DNA of 64,000 nucleotides from Takakia lepidozioides (GCA_030704615.1 CM060733.1:27774001-27838000); one strand, 5' to 3'; shown: positions 11,431 to 24,600, numbered from the stretch's first letter. The notes: a model not told the origin generated them from the sequence alone. Translations and numbers: made by a program.

Positions 11431-13955
11431 CACCACCATGTAACCCTCTGTAATCCATGTAACCCTCTAAACACCGCAGAGGTCACCCCCACCCCTATGT
11501 AACCCTCACTACATGTAACCCTCTGTAACCCATGTAGTCCTCTATAACACCGCAGAGTGTCACCCCCACCCCTATGTAACCCTCACTACATGTAACCCTC
11601 TGTAACACTTTGCAACCCATGTAACCCCTGTAACCCTCTGTAACCCGCAGAGTGTCGCCCTCACCCTTATGTAACCCTCACTCCATGTAACCCTCTGTAA
11701 CCCATGTAACCCTCTGTGACCCTTTGTAACCCTCACCACCATGTAACCCTCTGTAACACCGCAGAGTGTCACCCTCACCCGTATGTAACCCTCATTCCAT
11801 GTAACCCTCTCTGACCCTCTGTAACCCTCACCACCATGTAACCCTCACTCCATGTAACCCTCTGTGACCCTCTATATCCCTCACCAGGTGTAACCCTTAC
11901 CTCCATGTAACCCTCTGTAACACCGCAGGGTGTCACCCTCGCCACCATGTAACCCTCACTCCATGTAACCCTCACAACCCTCTATGGCTCTGTAACCTAT
12001 GTAACCCTCTGTAACACCGTAGAGTGTCGTCCTCACCCCTTATGTAACACTCTGTAACCCATGTAACCCTCTGTGACCCTTTGTAACCCTCACCACCATG
12101 TAACCCTCTGTAACACCGCAGAGTGTCACCCTCACCCGTATGTAACCCTCATTCCATGTAACCCTCTCTGACCCTCTGTAACCCTCACCACCATGTAACC
12201 CTCACTCCATGTAACCCTCTGTGACCCTCTATATCCCTCACCAGGTGTAACCCTTACCTCCATGTAACCCTCTGTAACACCGCAGGGTGTCACCCTCGCC
12301 ACCATGTAACCCTCACTCCATGTAACCCTCACAAACCCTCTTGGCTCTGTAACCTATGTAACCCTCTGTAACACCGTAGAGTGTCGTCCTCACCCCTTAT
12401 GTAACCTCTGTAACCCATGTAACCCTCTGTGACCCTTTGTAACCCTCACCACCATGTAACCCTCTGTAACACCGCAGAGTGTCACCCTCACCCGTATGTA
12501 ACCCTCATTCCATGTAACCCTCTCTGACCCTCTGTAACCCTCACCACCATGTAACCCTCACTCCATGTAACCCTCTGTGACCCTCTATATCCCTCACCAG
12601 GTGTAACCCTCTGTAACACCGCAGAGTGTCACCCTCGCCACCATGTAACCCTCCGTAACCCTCACAAACCCTTTGTGACACCGCAGAGTGTCGCCCTCAC
12701 CCTTATGTAACCCTCACTCCATGTAACCCTCTGTAACCCATGTAACCCTCTGTGACCCTTTGTAACCCTCACCCACCATGTAACCCTCTATAACACCGCA
12801 GAGTGTCACCCTCACCCCTATGTAACCATTTATGACCCTCTGTAACCCATCTAACCCTCTGTGACCCTCTATATCCCTCACCAGGTGTAACCCTTACCAC
12901 CATGTAACCCTCTGTAACACCGCAAAGTGTCACCCTCGCCACCATGTAACCCTCCGTAACCCACACAAACCCTCTGTGACACCGCAGAGTGTCACCCTCA
13001 TGCCCATGTAACCCTCACTCCATGTAACCCTCTGTAACCCTCCGTGGCTCTGTAACCCATGTAACCCTCTGTAATACCGTAGAGTGTCACCCTCACCCCT
13101 TATGTAACCCTCTGTAACCCATTTAAACCTTTGTGACCCTTTGTAACCCTCACCACCATGTAACCCTGTGTAACACCGCAAAGTGTCACCCTCACCCCTA
13201 TTTAACCCTCATTCCATGTAACCCTCTCTGACCCTTTGTAACCCTCACCACCATGTAACCATATGTAACCCATGTAACCCTTTGTGACCCTCTATATCCC
13301 TCACCAGGTGTAACCCTTACCACCATGTAACCCTATGTAATACCGCAGAGTGTCACCCTCGCCACCATATAATCCTCCGTAACCCTCACAAACCCTTTGT
13401 GACACCGCAGAGTGTCGCCCTCACCCCTTATGTAACCCTCACTCCATGTAACCCTCTGTAACCCATGTAACCTTTGTAACCCTCACCACCATGTAACCCT
13501 CTGTAACACCGCAGAGTGTCACCCTCACCCGTATGTAACCCTCATTCCATGTAACCCTCTCTGACCCTCTGTAACCCTCACTCCATGTAACCCTCTGTGA
13601 CCCTCTATATCCCTCACCAGGTGTAACCCTTACCTCCATGTAACCCTCTGTAACACCGCAGAGTGTCACCCTCGCCACCATGTAACCCTCACTCCATGTA
13701 ACCCTCACAAACCCTCTGTGGCTCTGTAACCTATGTAACCCTCTGTAACACCGTAGAGTGTCGTCCTCACCCCTTATGTAACCCTCTGTAACCCATGTAA
13801 CCCTCTGTGACCCTTTGTAACCCTCACCACCATGTAACCCTCTGTAACACCGCAGAGTGTCACCCTCACCCGTATGTAACCCTCACTCCATGTAACCCTC
13901 TCTGACCCTCTGTAACCCTCACCACCATGTAACCCTCAGTAACACCGCCTCGTGT
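11330..13955. repeat. left arm minisatellite (TGTAACCC family) with 357-bp higher-order repeat
   Basis: About 2.6 kb of ATGTAACCCTC / CTGTAACACCGCAGAGTGTC / TGTGACCCT variants. A higher-order unit is visible: GTATGTAACCCTCATTCC occurs at 11,781, 12,138, 12,494 and 13,531, the first three about 357 bp apart and nearly identical between copies. Long open frames on the minus strand (EGYMVVRVT-like) are produced by the repeat, and I do not consider them genes. Subterminal repeats of transposons often bind transposase; that role is inferred. Confidence 0.9.
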
Positions 13956-13984
13956 ACATCATACACGTGTAAACTATCCGACGG

Positions 13985-14060
13985 CCGAATGGAGGTTTAA
14001 ATAGAGGCCGAAACCCTAATTTGCTCTCTCCATCCGTTTCCAGATTCTTAGCTCGCTCGT
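13985..14060 (+). promoter_or_regulatory. promoter-like sequence at the inner edge of the left arm
   Basis: Where the minisatellite stops, the sequence has a TATA-like GGTTTAAATAGAGG followed about 25-45 bp later by a pyrimidine-rich CTCTCTCCATCCGTTTCC, resembling a plant core promoter and transcription start facing inward. It could drive the plus-strand gene whose first clear ATG is at 15,258, with 14.06-15.25 kb as leader and intron. Inference only. Confidence 0.35.
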
Positions 14061-14145
14061 TTTTTTGCTTTGGGGCATCAGCTTTCTGCAATTCCCATGG
14101 TGCCCAATCGGCTTCACACATCAATGCGAAAGATTTGTAGTTCAT

Positions 14146-14400
14146 TCAGTTCAGTATCGTCATCCCAGCAACATACAAGACAACGCTTTCCGCGCACGAT
14201 CCGTCAAATTTATTACCACGGTTTTCTCTACGATTGATACGGTTGTCTCTATTCTTTTTCTTTCTCAATGTCATTCTTGTTGTTTTGTCACCGTCCCCGA
14301 TGGCTATGGTATTCCTAAGATCCGCATTAGGAAAGGGTTTTGTTTCTTTCGGTCTAGCCATGCAAGCAGCCGCTCATTTGACGGGGTGCCCATTCACTCT
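14146..14400 (-). pseudogene. inverted partial copy of the element's zinc-finger exon
   Basis: Read on the minus strand it gives ACMARPKETKPFPNADLRNT, clearly similar to ACMARPKGTKPFPDAELKHA of the plus-strand gene at about 15,509-15,570, 1.2 kb away in the opposite orientation. Flanks on both sides are diverged and the frame breaks after about 30 residues. It is a relic of an internal rearrangement or of another element copy recombined into this one. Confidence 0.65.
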
Positions 14401-15257
14401 CCTCTCGTGTATCTTTGTTCACACACCAGCCGGGGCAGCCTACTCATCGCTATTATGGATGCAATACGTATCGAATCATGCGTGTTTTGCAAGCACTGTC
14501 AACCGGTTACATGTCTGATGGTTTATATGACTACCTCACGTGTGGTATGGTTACACACAGGGGGTTACACGGTGTTTTCTTTCTCAATACATGCTAGCTT
14601 GGTAGACGGTTTAGTAATGGAGGTTTAGATGGGTTGACATGTTTGATGGGTTACGTGGATGTTGCGCTCGCGGAGCCACATAGGCTAGGGTTACATGGGT
14701 GGGGCATTACATTGACCATGTTTACCTGGAGGTTGCATACTAATGGTTTGATATGACAGGGTTACATCGATGTTGTGTTCGGGAGTCACATAGACTAGGG
14801 GTACATGAGGTTGTGACGAAGGGTTACATCATATCTGGGTACCTGACGGAGGGTTACACTCGACGTGCCTGGCATTCGAGTAACGGCCGGTTTGTCGCGC
14901 TCACAAGTGTAGGGTTACGGGTTACACTCCGCTATTCCGGGTGACACCGGGATTGCAACTCATACACGTGTGAGTCAGTGCGGATATAATTGATTGCAAG
15001 CCGCCAGATTTTAATGAACCGCCGTCTTTCGCTTAACCGACGTGCCTTACGGGTGACATCTAGCTAGCTTCGTTCTTCGTTCTTTGATCATTGTTCAGTT
15101 TTCCCCTTCTCGCAGCCTTTCATATTCTTCCTGCACTCCTTGCTGTGCGTGCTCCCTGTTGTGCGTTCTTCGGAATTCTCTTGGTCTTGGTCTTTTCTTG
15201 TCTTGTCTTTTCTTGCTCTTGCTCTTCTCTTCTCTTCTGTCAGCTTTTTCTTTTGTC
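14401..15257. other. leader/spacer with GGGTTACA motifs
   Basis: GGGTTACA and GGTTACAC motifs recur from about 14,550 to 14,945. From 15,090 a pyrimidine-rich tract (CTTTTCTTGTCTTGTC, CTCTTCTCTTCTCTTCTG) leads to the ATG at 15,258, consistent with a 5' untranslated leader. A second TATA-like GGATATAATTG lies at about 14,981. Confidence 0.4.
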
Positions 15258-18200
15258 ATGGCTGATTGTTATTTGTTCCCTGGAGAGGCTACTATTCCAT
15301 TTGATCACTTGAAAAGGGATGGCGAACGAGTTCGCTTTTGGTACACTGAGCATGAGCATGCTACAATGATCGCGTACTGCCACACCAGGTGTAGAGAGGC
15401 CAAGGTGGAGGGAGCAAAGGGCCGGCCTAAGTTCAAATGTCCTTATTGTGGGGCAGTAAAGGTAGATAAGAGCAGATTGAATCGGCATATTGTCGATGGA
15501 ACGGCCGCATGTATGGCCAGACCGAAAGGAACAAAACCGTTTCCTGATGCGGAGCTCAAGCATGCCATGGCTGTTGAAAATGTGATGAATTCTGTTCCAG
15601 CTTCTTCTGTTGATGCATATCATGCATGGATTCTGCAAAATAGGGTGGCTTTGGGTGAGATTGCAGATCCTATTGAAGTGCCTGCTGTTGTACCTTCTTC
15701 GGCTATTTCTGCTACAGAGGTTCCATCTTCTAGTGCTCCTGCTGTTTCTGTCCCTGGTCCTTCTATTCGGCAGGTTTCTAACGAGAGAGACAAGCGGCGA
15801 TTGAGCCCGCCTCTACCTGTCCCTATTGCAAAGAAAATCAACATTGGAAACCGGGGAAACCGGAGCTCAAGGTTCATCTTGCGAAAGAGAACTCCAGGCT
15901 CAATCCTTCTGCTACCGCATGGCCTTATTCCTCAGTTCCCATTTGAATGTCAATGAGAAGGGGTTTTGGCCGGCATTCCAAGAATTTGTTGCGCGAGGCG
16001 AGGGCGCAGTCCATGCGACAGCTGCAAAATCAAGTTGGGTTCTATCGACAGACAATCAAGTTGGATTCCCTGCCATTTCTCTGTTTTTCAAATTTTGGGC
16101 TGTTGTCTATCCATGTAACCCCTTGTGTTACCCCCCCTGTCTCTCCTGTGGCGTGTAACCCAGAGTGTAACCCACCTACAGAGGACCCCTTTTAAAAACC
16201 CCTATGGTGTGTAACCCACCTCTGTGTAACCCCGTGTAGCCCATCTTGTTTGTAACCCATTTTCATGTGTAACCCCTCGTGCTGTAACCTTTTTCTCTGG
16301 TGTAACCCCTCACGCTGTATTGCGCAGGGAGCTCGATATCATCTTAGAAGCGATGATATGGACAGTGTTGTTGCTGCCCACAAGGCGTTTACTGCCCAGC
16401 CGGATCATGGTCCGTTAATGATAGAGGAATTGAATCGGGTGAAGGAGTATTTAGAGAGCATTGGGCATCCTGACATGCCAAAGCAGAAAAAGAAAAAAGG
16501 TGGGAGACTTACACGAGTCCATCGAGAGAGCCAAGCCTCACATGATGATGACACGATGGACGAACTAGCTGTTGGCAATACCGACCTTGACGATGCCAGA
16601 ACTTCAAATCCTCTTGTCATCACTATTACTGTAGATGGAATCAAAGGTTTGGTTGTTCCACATCCGTTGGAATTCACTCGTGGTTTTGCCGAAGGATTGA
16701 TCAGTCAAATGGAGAATCTCACCAAACCGCACATTGGACCGCCACCACTCCTTTTGAGAATTCTAGCCCACAACGATGTAAGAAATCATGGCAGGTCAGT
16801 TTCCCAAACGCATCCCAGGTTGGGGTTCACGACTGAACTTCTGGAAAGTGCTCTTACGGCCTCAAAGGTGAAGGACCTGGTCGATGAGTATTACGGCTTT
16901 AGTCTGATGTACTTTGCACAACCTGGTGACGGAATTGCGACCTTGGATTCTGAGCTCGAAGACTTAAGATCGAGTTTGAGTACAGAAGAGTGGGGTGACC
17001 GGTCAATTAAGATCAACGGAGCTATACAGTTTTGCAAGGCAAGCCGTCGTCGCGCCGCCCATCACTTTGCGATCCAACAGAGAGAATCGTTTATCCAGCT
17101 TTGGTGTTGTGGCCTCTTCAGCGAATCACCAACAGAAATGGACTTCAATGCGCGTTTGGGCATCCAGTATATGAGAGACCTTGGGTCTGTAGTGCCTTGG
17201 TATCTCTGTAAGTGTTACTCCATCCACTGTCACCCCTCTCGTCGTGTAACCCCTTTGTGTGTAATCTTGTAATCATTGTAACCCTCGCTATGTGGAACCT
17301 TGTAACTCAGTGTAACCCTCGTTGTGTGTAACCCTGTAATCAGTGTAACCCTCGCTGTGTGTAAATCAGTGTAACCCTCGGAGTATGTAACCCTGTAATC
17401 AGTGTACCCCTAATGGTACCCCTCGCTGTGTTACCCTAGATTTGTTACCCTCTCGTTGTGTAATCTCAGTAGTGTAACCCATGGTAGTGTAACCCATTGC
17501 AAACTACTGTCTCTAACAGGGTGGTGTAACCCATATCGTGTAATCCGAACCACTGTCTTGTCCTAGTCAGTGTAACCCTTACATAGTGTAACCCTTGCAC
17601 TTTCAAAAACCTCGTTCCACGACTAAAAACCTTTGTCTTTTCCCCGATGCAGATGAGTCCGAGCTCATGACCAATCAAGTCGCCAATGCGTTCAAAAACC
17701 TTTTTGAGGCTCAACGTGAGCTTCACGAAGTTGTGTATGGGGCCCCTCCACAATGCGATACAGGGGGCGTAGGGGGCGCGCAGACGAGCGATGGGCCAAT
17801 TTCCGCCCCGCAGAGCGACGATGTACATGACGAGGACATCATTCCAAGTCAATCTGCCGTTGTATCTTTGTCGCAGGTTGGTGAATTGTACTCAACCCAG
17901 CTGCACTTAGGGGTGAACCTAGCAGACTTGACGCGGGATTTGCCCATGATTTCTGATACTGATACTGAAGATGATACATCAAGGTGGAACACCCAAGTGC
18001 GAACCTCTTTGTCCGCAGCCCCAGTCATTTCTTTTGAAGGTCTTAATCGAAGAATCGGGGACCCGCTTGACCCAGAGTCTGTGTATGACTTTGAATCTGG
18101 AGATGCTGGGTTGAACCCTCGATGCAGCAATGTAAGTATTTGTCAGGATCATGTGGTCAACCTCTCTCAGAATGACCCAGCCTTCGTGGGTCCCATTGAT

Positions 18201-20612
18201 GCGCAGGGTGACTCTGCAAGGGGAGGATGCCCTGAAACCGAGGGTTACACTGCACCTGAGGGTGACACTGTGCAGAGAGGAGCAACAGGGAAGGAGGGTT
18301 ACACTGCACCTCAGGGTGACACTGTGCAGAGAGGAGCAACAGGGAAGGAGGGTTACACTGCACCTCAGGGTGACACTGTGCAGAGAGGAGCAACAGGGAA
18401 GGAGGGTTACACTGCACCTCAAGGTGACACTACGGATACCGGTGTGGCTGACAATGTCGTGAGGGACATTGTCGTGGGTGACACACCATTGCCCGTGAAC
18501 ACTGCAACTTCCGTTGAGAGTGACATTGACATGGGTTACACTGATAGGGGTGACACCCCACAGCCAACCCACATGGTAGATGTCAGTGAGTGTAACACTG
18601 TCATGGATGACATTCCACTACCACTAGTCGTGGAAGGTGACACTCCTTTGCCACGGCCACTAGTCGCGACGGATGACGGTCTTCTGCTAGTCAACATGGT
18701 CTTGGAGGGTGCGGAGAAGGGTGGTACAAGGGTGACACACATAAGATTGTTACTCAGCAGAGTGACACTAGGAAGGAACCCGATGAGAAGGGTGACACTG
18801 CGAAGAGTGACACTGATAATGCGGCCAAAGAGAAGGGTGACACTGAGAAGGTAGCCGGAGAGAAGGGCGACACTGAGATGCGTGACTCTGAGGAGGTAGC
18901 TGAAGAGAAGGGTGACACTAAGAAGAGTGACACTGAGGAGGTAGCCGAAGAGAAGGGTGACATTGAGAAGGAAGCCGAAGAGAAGGGTGACACTGAGAAT
19001 CGTGACACTGAGGAGGTAGCCGAAGAGAAGGGTGACACTAAGAAGCGTGACAAGGGGTTTGAACAGAAGGGTTACACTGACAGGGGTAGCACCGAGGAGG
19101 TGAGCTGTGACACTTCTGCCCTTGGTCAATCACCTCCCCAGCACGTCTCAGACGAGGGAGTGCAGTCTTCAGCACTTGCAGCAAACTCAGAACAAGGCAC
19201 CTCTGGCTCAGAAATTCCCCCTACCGGCGGCATTGTCAGGGTTGCAGAGAATCCCAGGAGGTCAAAACGGCCGCCTGCTCAAAGAAAGCGGTTGGCTGAA
19301 CCCCCTAGCGCTGACAAAGAAGTATCTGTTCTTGTCGCACCCAAAAAACAGCGAACCAAACCGAAAGGCAAAAGTGCAGGGGTCTCGGAGGTTGACGTTG
19401 TCCAGCAGCAAGAGGTCCTTGCCAAGCACTTGCGGGAGCGTTCGAGGTACCTCATTGTACTTTGATCCTCTCTGATTTTGAATATTGATTATAACTCTTG
19501 TATGATGCATCGTAATGTTCGTAATGTGCGTTTGTTGTGCAGACTAAAACAACGGTACTTGACAAAGTTCAGAATGGTGTCGGACCCTCCTGGGGCGCCC
19601 GAAGTGAAGTTTTATTATGGCGATGCCTTCCTGGCTTCTAGTCCGTTACAGTTTTACTTGGAAGAGACAGATTTTGAGCCGATGTATAAAATAAGAGCAA
19701 CTGTCACAGATGCATTGCTCTCGGGTTACAACAAACTTCTGGAGGCCAAATTGTTTAAGGCTATCGCACCTGAGTTTGTCATCTGTGCTCCTTTCAATGG
19801 CATGTCATGCGTACCAATGGTAACGATCTGCAGACGCTATTCGGGTTGGTGCAAGAATGGTACACTCAGGATGCCCGAGGGATGGTGTTCACAAAGAATC
19901 GAGATCTTGTGGACGTGGTTGTCATCCCTATTGTCTTCGAGTAAGTAATTTCAGCATTGACTGAGCATGTTGGGTTACACTCCTCTATTCTAGACTGAGT
20001 TGCACTAGTGACTGCTGACTAGTTGTGTAACACCGTTTAGAGTTACAGTACAAAGGGTTACACTACTGGGTTACACCACAGCCGGTTACACCACAATGGG
20101 TTTCATTGGAGATGTTTTTTTCTATTCTGACGTAACGGCTTTGTTTGTGTTGCAGTGATCACTGGAGTGTTGCTGTTTTAGAGCGCCGAGGTCGGATAGT
20201 ACATTTGGACTCCCATAAAACCATTGCCCGACCCAAACTCATTGAAGGAATTTTGCGAAATTTTGCCATAGCGTTCTTTGATTTCATGCCTGGATCTGAT
20301 GACTTCAGTTACGTCATGGAGAGGATGGAATGGTTTGAGGCCAGTGTCCCCCAACAACGGAGCTGTTGGGAGTGCGGCTATTATGCACTTTGTTTTGTGC
20401 AATTTTACTTGGAGTGGAAGTTCAATGTGAAAACCACAGAAGATCGAACCCGTCATAGGCGGGCGTTTACTGCAAGTTGGTTCAACGAGTCAACCATGAT
20501 AGCTTCCCGTACTCATATGATTAGTTGGCTAACGTGGGGTTACACTTATGGGTTACATACCTGGCTATGTCAGGGTCACGTTGCTGAAACAGTATACTTT
20601 CGTGGCATGTAA
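15258..20612 (+). CDS. MULE-borne zinc-finger and Ulp1-like (C48) cysteine protease gene, multi-exon, with apparent frameshifts
   Basis: The start ATG at 15,258 opens MADCYLFPGEATIPFDHLKR. The first exon has a zinc-finger-like KCPYCGAVKVDKSRLNRH followed by ARPKGTKPFPDAELKHAM. Introns with matching phases are 17,208-17,652, 19,447-19,542 and 19,941-20,155; an acceptor at 16,327 starts exon 2 (GARYHLRSDDMDS). Exon 3 (from 17,653) holds low-complexity repeats: EGYTAPQGDTVQRGATGK three times, then EVAEEKGDT repeats and a basic PRRSKRPPAQRKR stretch. The C-terminal part is a Ulp1-type protease: PIVFD|DHWSVAVL (His codon 20,160-20,162), HLDSHK (Asp), VPQQRSCWECGYYAL (Gln, Cys codon 20,373-20,375). 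Frame changes without plausible introns occur near 15.95, 18.71 and 19.79 kb, so this copy may be defective or contain sequence errors. Ulp1 enzymes process SUMO; in MULEs the role is unknown. It converges on the transposase gene. Confidence 0.8.
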
Positions 20613-21661
20613 CCCCACCTCGACTATGCGCATTTGTTTTATTTTTTATTTTTTTCGCACTGAAGTGTTTGTGCACTGAAGTTCTCAGATTTATACTACA
20701 TGGGGTTACATACATGAGGGCTATGTACAATGGGTTACATACGATGGGGTCACAATAGTGTGGGGGTAACATCTGGTCGGGCTACATACTTCTTGGAGTT
20801 ACAACACTCTGGGTTACACTCACTCAAGAGGGTTACACAGTTCTAAGTTACACTGTGCACAATGAAAGTGGGCAGGGTTGCCTATACAAGGGCTACGTGT
20901 CGTGGGGATACATAAGATGGGGTGATGTAGCATCGGGGTTTATAGCGTGCACCCCAAATTGTACAATGGGTTACATGCGATGGGGTGACATCAATGGGGG
21001 TTACATGTGGTCGGGATACATACTTCTTGGGGTTACACAACAACAAGTTACACTCCGGAGGGCTACACTGGTCCATAACATAGGTTGAACGGAATGATTA
21101 TCTATCTCATGGATTACACGTCCATGGGTTACACACAAATTGGGTTACACATAGAGGGGTTACACATACAGGGGCTAGTGTTGGTGACTAAAGGTGCTCG
21201 ACTTCAACATCTTCCCACTCTGTATTGAAGGGTCATGTAACCCCGGCAGACTAACCCAGACCCTGTAGTCACATTGTAGTCACATTGTTCTCAGAGTTAC
21301 ACCACTGACAGCAATATTCTATGGGGTTACATACTGGGTTACACTGTTGATAGTTACATTGCAGTTACACTTGGAGTTACACCACAATGAGTTACACTGA
21401 AGAGGTTCACACTCATCTGTGTTACACTGTGTGGAGTACCACAGATGCAAGTTACACTAAGTAGAGCTATGTTACGTTATGAAACCCCAGACAGTGTAAC
21501 CCTGCGGTGTGTCACCCCGGCCCATGGGTGTCCCATTGAGTGGGTTACATAGGTTGAATGTGGATGGAATGGCAAAGTGAATAACAACCCATGAACAGAC
21601 ATGTACTTCATATTAAACTTGGTGATCACAAAGTAAGTGTCATTGCCAATGGACTCAATGG
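20613..21661. repeat. GGGTTACA-rich spacer between the two convergent MULE genes
   Basis: About 1 kb with dozens of GGGTTACA, GGTTACAC and GGGTGACA units in one orientation from 20,700 to about 21,430, then a brief switch to TGTAACCC at 21,495-21,515. It probably contains both 3' untranslated regions. No ORF. Confidence 0.75.
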
Positions 21662-24600
21662 TCACTTACTACGGAACCGGTCTACAAAATCTACTTTCCT
21701 GGCAAGGGACATGTTGTTTCCATCATCATTTTTTATGAATGGAACTGCTTGAAGAGGGTGCAACAGACCTTTGTCGATTCTAACTTGTAAAGTGGACAGC
21801 CTCCCACGAACACAACGAAGCTCGGCAAGCAAATGTTTGCGCATTGTTTCACTCTCATTGCCAAGAAGCGACAGGGACTTCATCTCAGATTCAATTGATG
21901 AAACATCCGATGGCTCCTGCCGACCACGCCGGGATGATGCTGAGCACTCCGTAGGCTCTGCTAGATTCACAACTTCCTCCTCTGCATCAATATCTGGAAG
22001 TTCCGATTTCATCAACATGTGAAGACCTCCATGAATGGTCCCGAGCTTTGTGCCACAGAGCTTCACAATAAGCCCTTCCTTCAGATTTGGCTTCATCAAT
22101 TGAAGAACGCGGATTTGATGTTTGCACAAGTTACCCTTCAAAGCCCATGGACAATCGCAACAAGCCCAGGTGGTCGCAGGTGCATAGATTGTGTAGCTTC
22201 GACCGGCCGTTTGAACACTATCCACAATCGCCGGATGACCAGGAACAGTGGGCAAATGAACATTGACATCAGGGATCTCCCTTGCAGTCCAAACAGCATT
22301 ACTGATAAATTCCTCCTGTCGTACATTCCTTTTGAAGCCTTTCGATTTCAAGTTATCTCTATACCAATAGTGGGTTAGAACAGGACCCACGAGTTCGCTG
22401 ATCAGCCAATCGATTCTCCTGCCATCAAGCCTTTGCTTTCCCGAGCGTAAACGAGCCTTCAAATTTCCGTGCCAAGATTCAATTGCGGCATTAGTATCCT
22501 GACTTGCGTGGGGAATATAACGAGCCCCCGTGATCCACATGCTCAGTTTTGGGACCCATTCCATTCTGATGTAACGTAGGAAGTCACGCGCAAGCGGATA
22601 GGAATAATTCAAATCTTCCAGTCGCTCCAGCGCCCACTCTTCTGGGGTGACTCCCACACAGGCGTTAATGCCGTACATTACGTCGCCAAGCTGTTTCAAA
22701 ACAGCATTGCGAGTGTATGGATCGGGCATCTTACGCCACGAATGTTTCAGCCAAGCGCGGCGAACATGCCAAAGGCATAGAAATATTGCTACGTCCCCAA
22801 ACGATTCCCTGCACGCACACACATCAAATGCCACCCAATCCATCAGTGTAACTCTTGTCAGTGTAACTCTTATCAGAGGAACTCTTCGCAGTGTAACTCG
22901 TAGAAGTGTAACTCTTCAAAGTGTCACTCTTAGTAGTGTGACTCATGTAACCCCTCGTGCATCTGGTCATGTAACTATCAGTGAAACTCACAGCAGTGTA
23001 ACCCAACACATATAACCCCTCGCAGCGCTGTAACGCAATCCATGTTACACCGTGTAACTCTCAGAGCGACCCAACCCATACAACCCTCTGCGATGCTCCC
23101 AGTGTAACTCACATGCTATAGCAGTGCAACCTAATCCATGTAGGACTGCGGATGACACGCCGTGTAACTCCCAGTGTAACTCGCAGTGTAACCCTCTGTC
23201 TACCTCATAGCAGTGTAACCCTCGGTCTAACTCACAGTAGTGTAACCCTCGGTCTAACTCACAGCAGTGTAACCCTCCGTCCAACTCAAGGCAGTATAAC
23301 CATCTGTCTAACTGATAGTGTAACCCTCAGTGTAATAGACAGCACTGCAACCCAATCCATGTAACCCCTCGAGCAACTGACAGTGTAACTCCAAGTGTTA
23401 CAGGCAGCAATGCACCCCCTCGTGTAACTGGCAGTTTAACTCTTACTGTGATTCTCAGTGTAACTAGCAGCAGTGTAGCCCGATCCATGAAACCCCTCGT
23501 GCATGCAACTTGTAGTGTGACTCAGAACATTGTAACTTCTAGCCGTGTACCTGATAGCATTGATTTCTGCGTCTGCATCGTCGACAACAAAAGCATTTGG
23601 CCTCCAATCTGGTTTGCTCTGAAGAAGTCGGTCGCGAAGACGTTTCATCCAGGGGCTCAAGTCAGTCGTTTTGTTTCTCGCTGATATAATATAAGCAACA
23701 GGTATGCCGTTGAGCCATTCGTCGAACACCATCATGGTATACATTGGGAACTGCAATGTCGCAATGGTACAAAAATGAATAAGGTGAGCGTTATAATATT
23801 GGCAACAGTTGCATGGCACTCACATTTCAGAATGCAATGAAAGGTAAAGCGTGACACGAATACCTTATTTTCGTTGGTCCCAAATGTTGCATCGCAGGAT
23901 ACCACACGGTTGTGTCCCAGGTCGATCATTTTCTGTTTTTGCCACTCCGTTTGTATTCCAATTACGAACTTCAAATCACCCGCCACTGGCGCTGTCTCTT
24001 CATGGTAGAAGAAGACGCTTTCAGGATTGCTATCGACCCACATACGTACACTTTGTGCATCATCTGGATGTTTTTTGTAACTCTCAATCGCAAGCTTGTG
24101 GCAATGTTTCTCACGTCGTACTCGAACAAGAAACAATCGCGACTCCACTCCATGCCTGGCTGAGATGCACAAGCTTCCTGGAGTTGTTGAGTGTGTTGTG
24201 TCATAATCATAGCTGGAGATAGGCCACTGCGAAGACTATCGACGATCCACTGTTTCATATCTTGGTTGAGACGAGGGGCATGCACGAATCGCGAGAAATG
24301 GGAAGAGGGGTCAGCTGAACCATGACATGGCTTTCCTTTTGCATCCACATGCTTTCTGGAAGTATGTGATGATTGCCAACTCTGAATCTAGAAAACACTG
24401 GCCAACTTTGAAGCTACACGTACACCCACGTTTGTATGACTCTCCGAAATCCGCTGCCTTACGTCTGATTCGCTTGACTGCTGTTTGATTATCGGAGGCT
24501 GCTATCGGTTTTTTTTCTTCTTCAATCGGCGGGTCCGTGCGTCTATCTATCGGGCCGTAGCAGCAGTGGTACCTGCAAAAAAAGCATATAAAGCGAGGAG

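Noticed and set aside
11112-13708. Several long minus-strand open frames in the left arm (EGYMVVRVT-type peptides)
   Set aside because: They are translations of the TGTAACCC minisatellite, repeat with its period and appear mirrored in the right arm. No gene signals.
11330-13955. CRISPR array
   Set aside because: Repeats are short, variable and contiguous with no unique spacers; the sequence is eukaryotic.
17979-18572. 197-residue minus-strand frame over the protease gene (CCSSLHSVTLRCSVTLL repeats)
   Set aside because: Antisense shadow of the repeated exon; splice phases and protein motifs support the plus strand.
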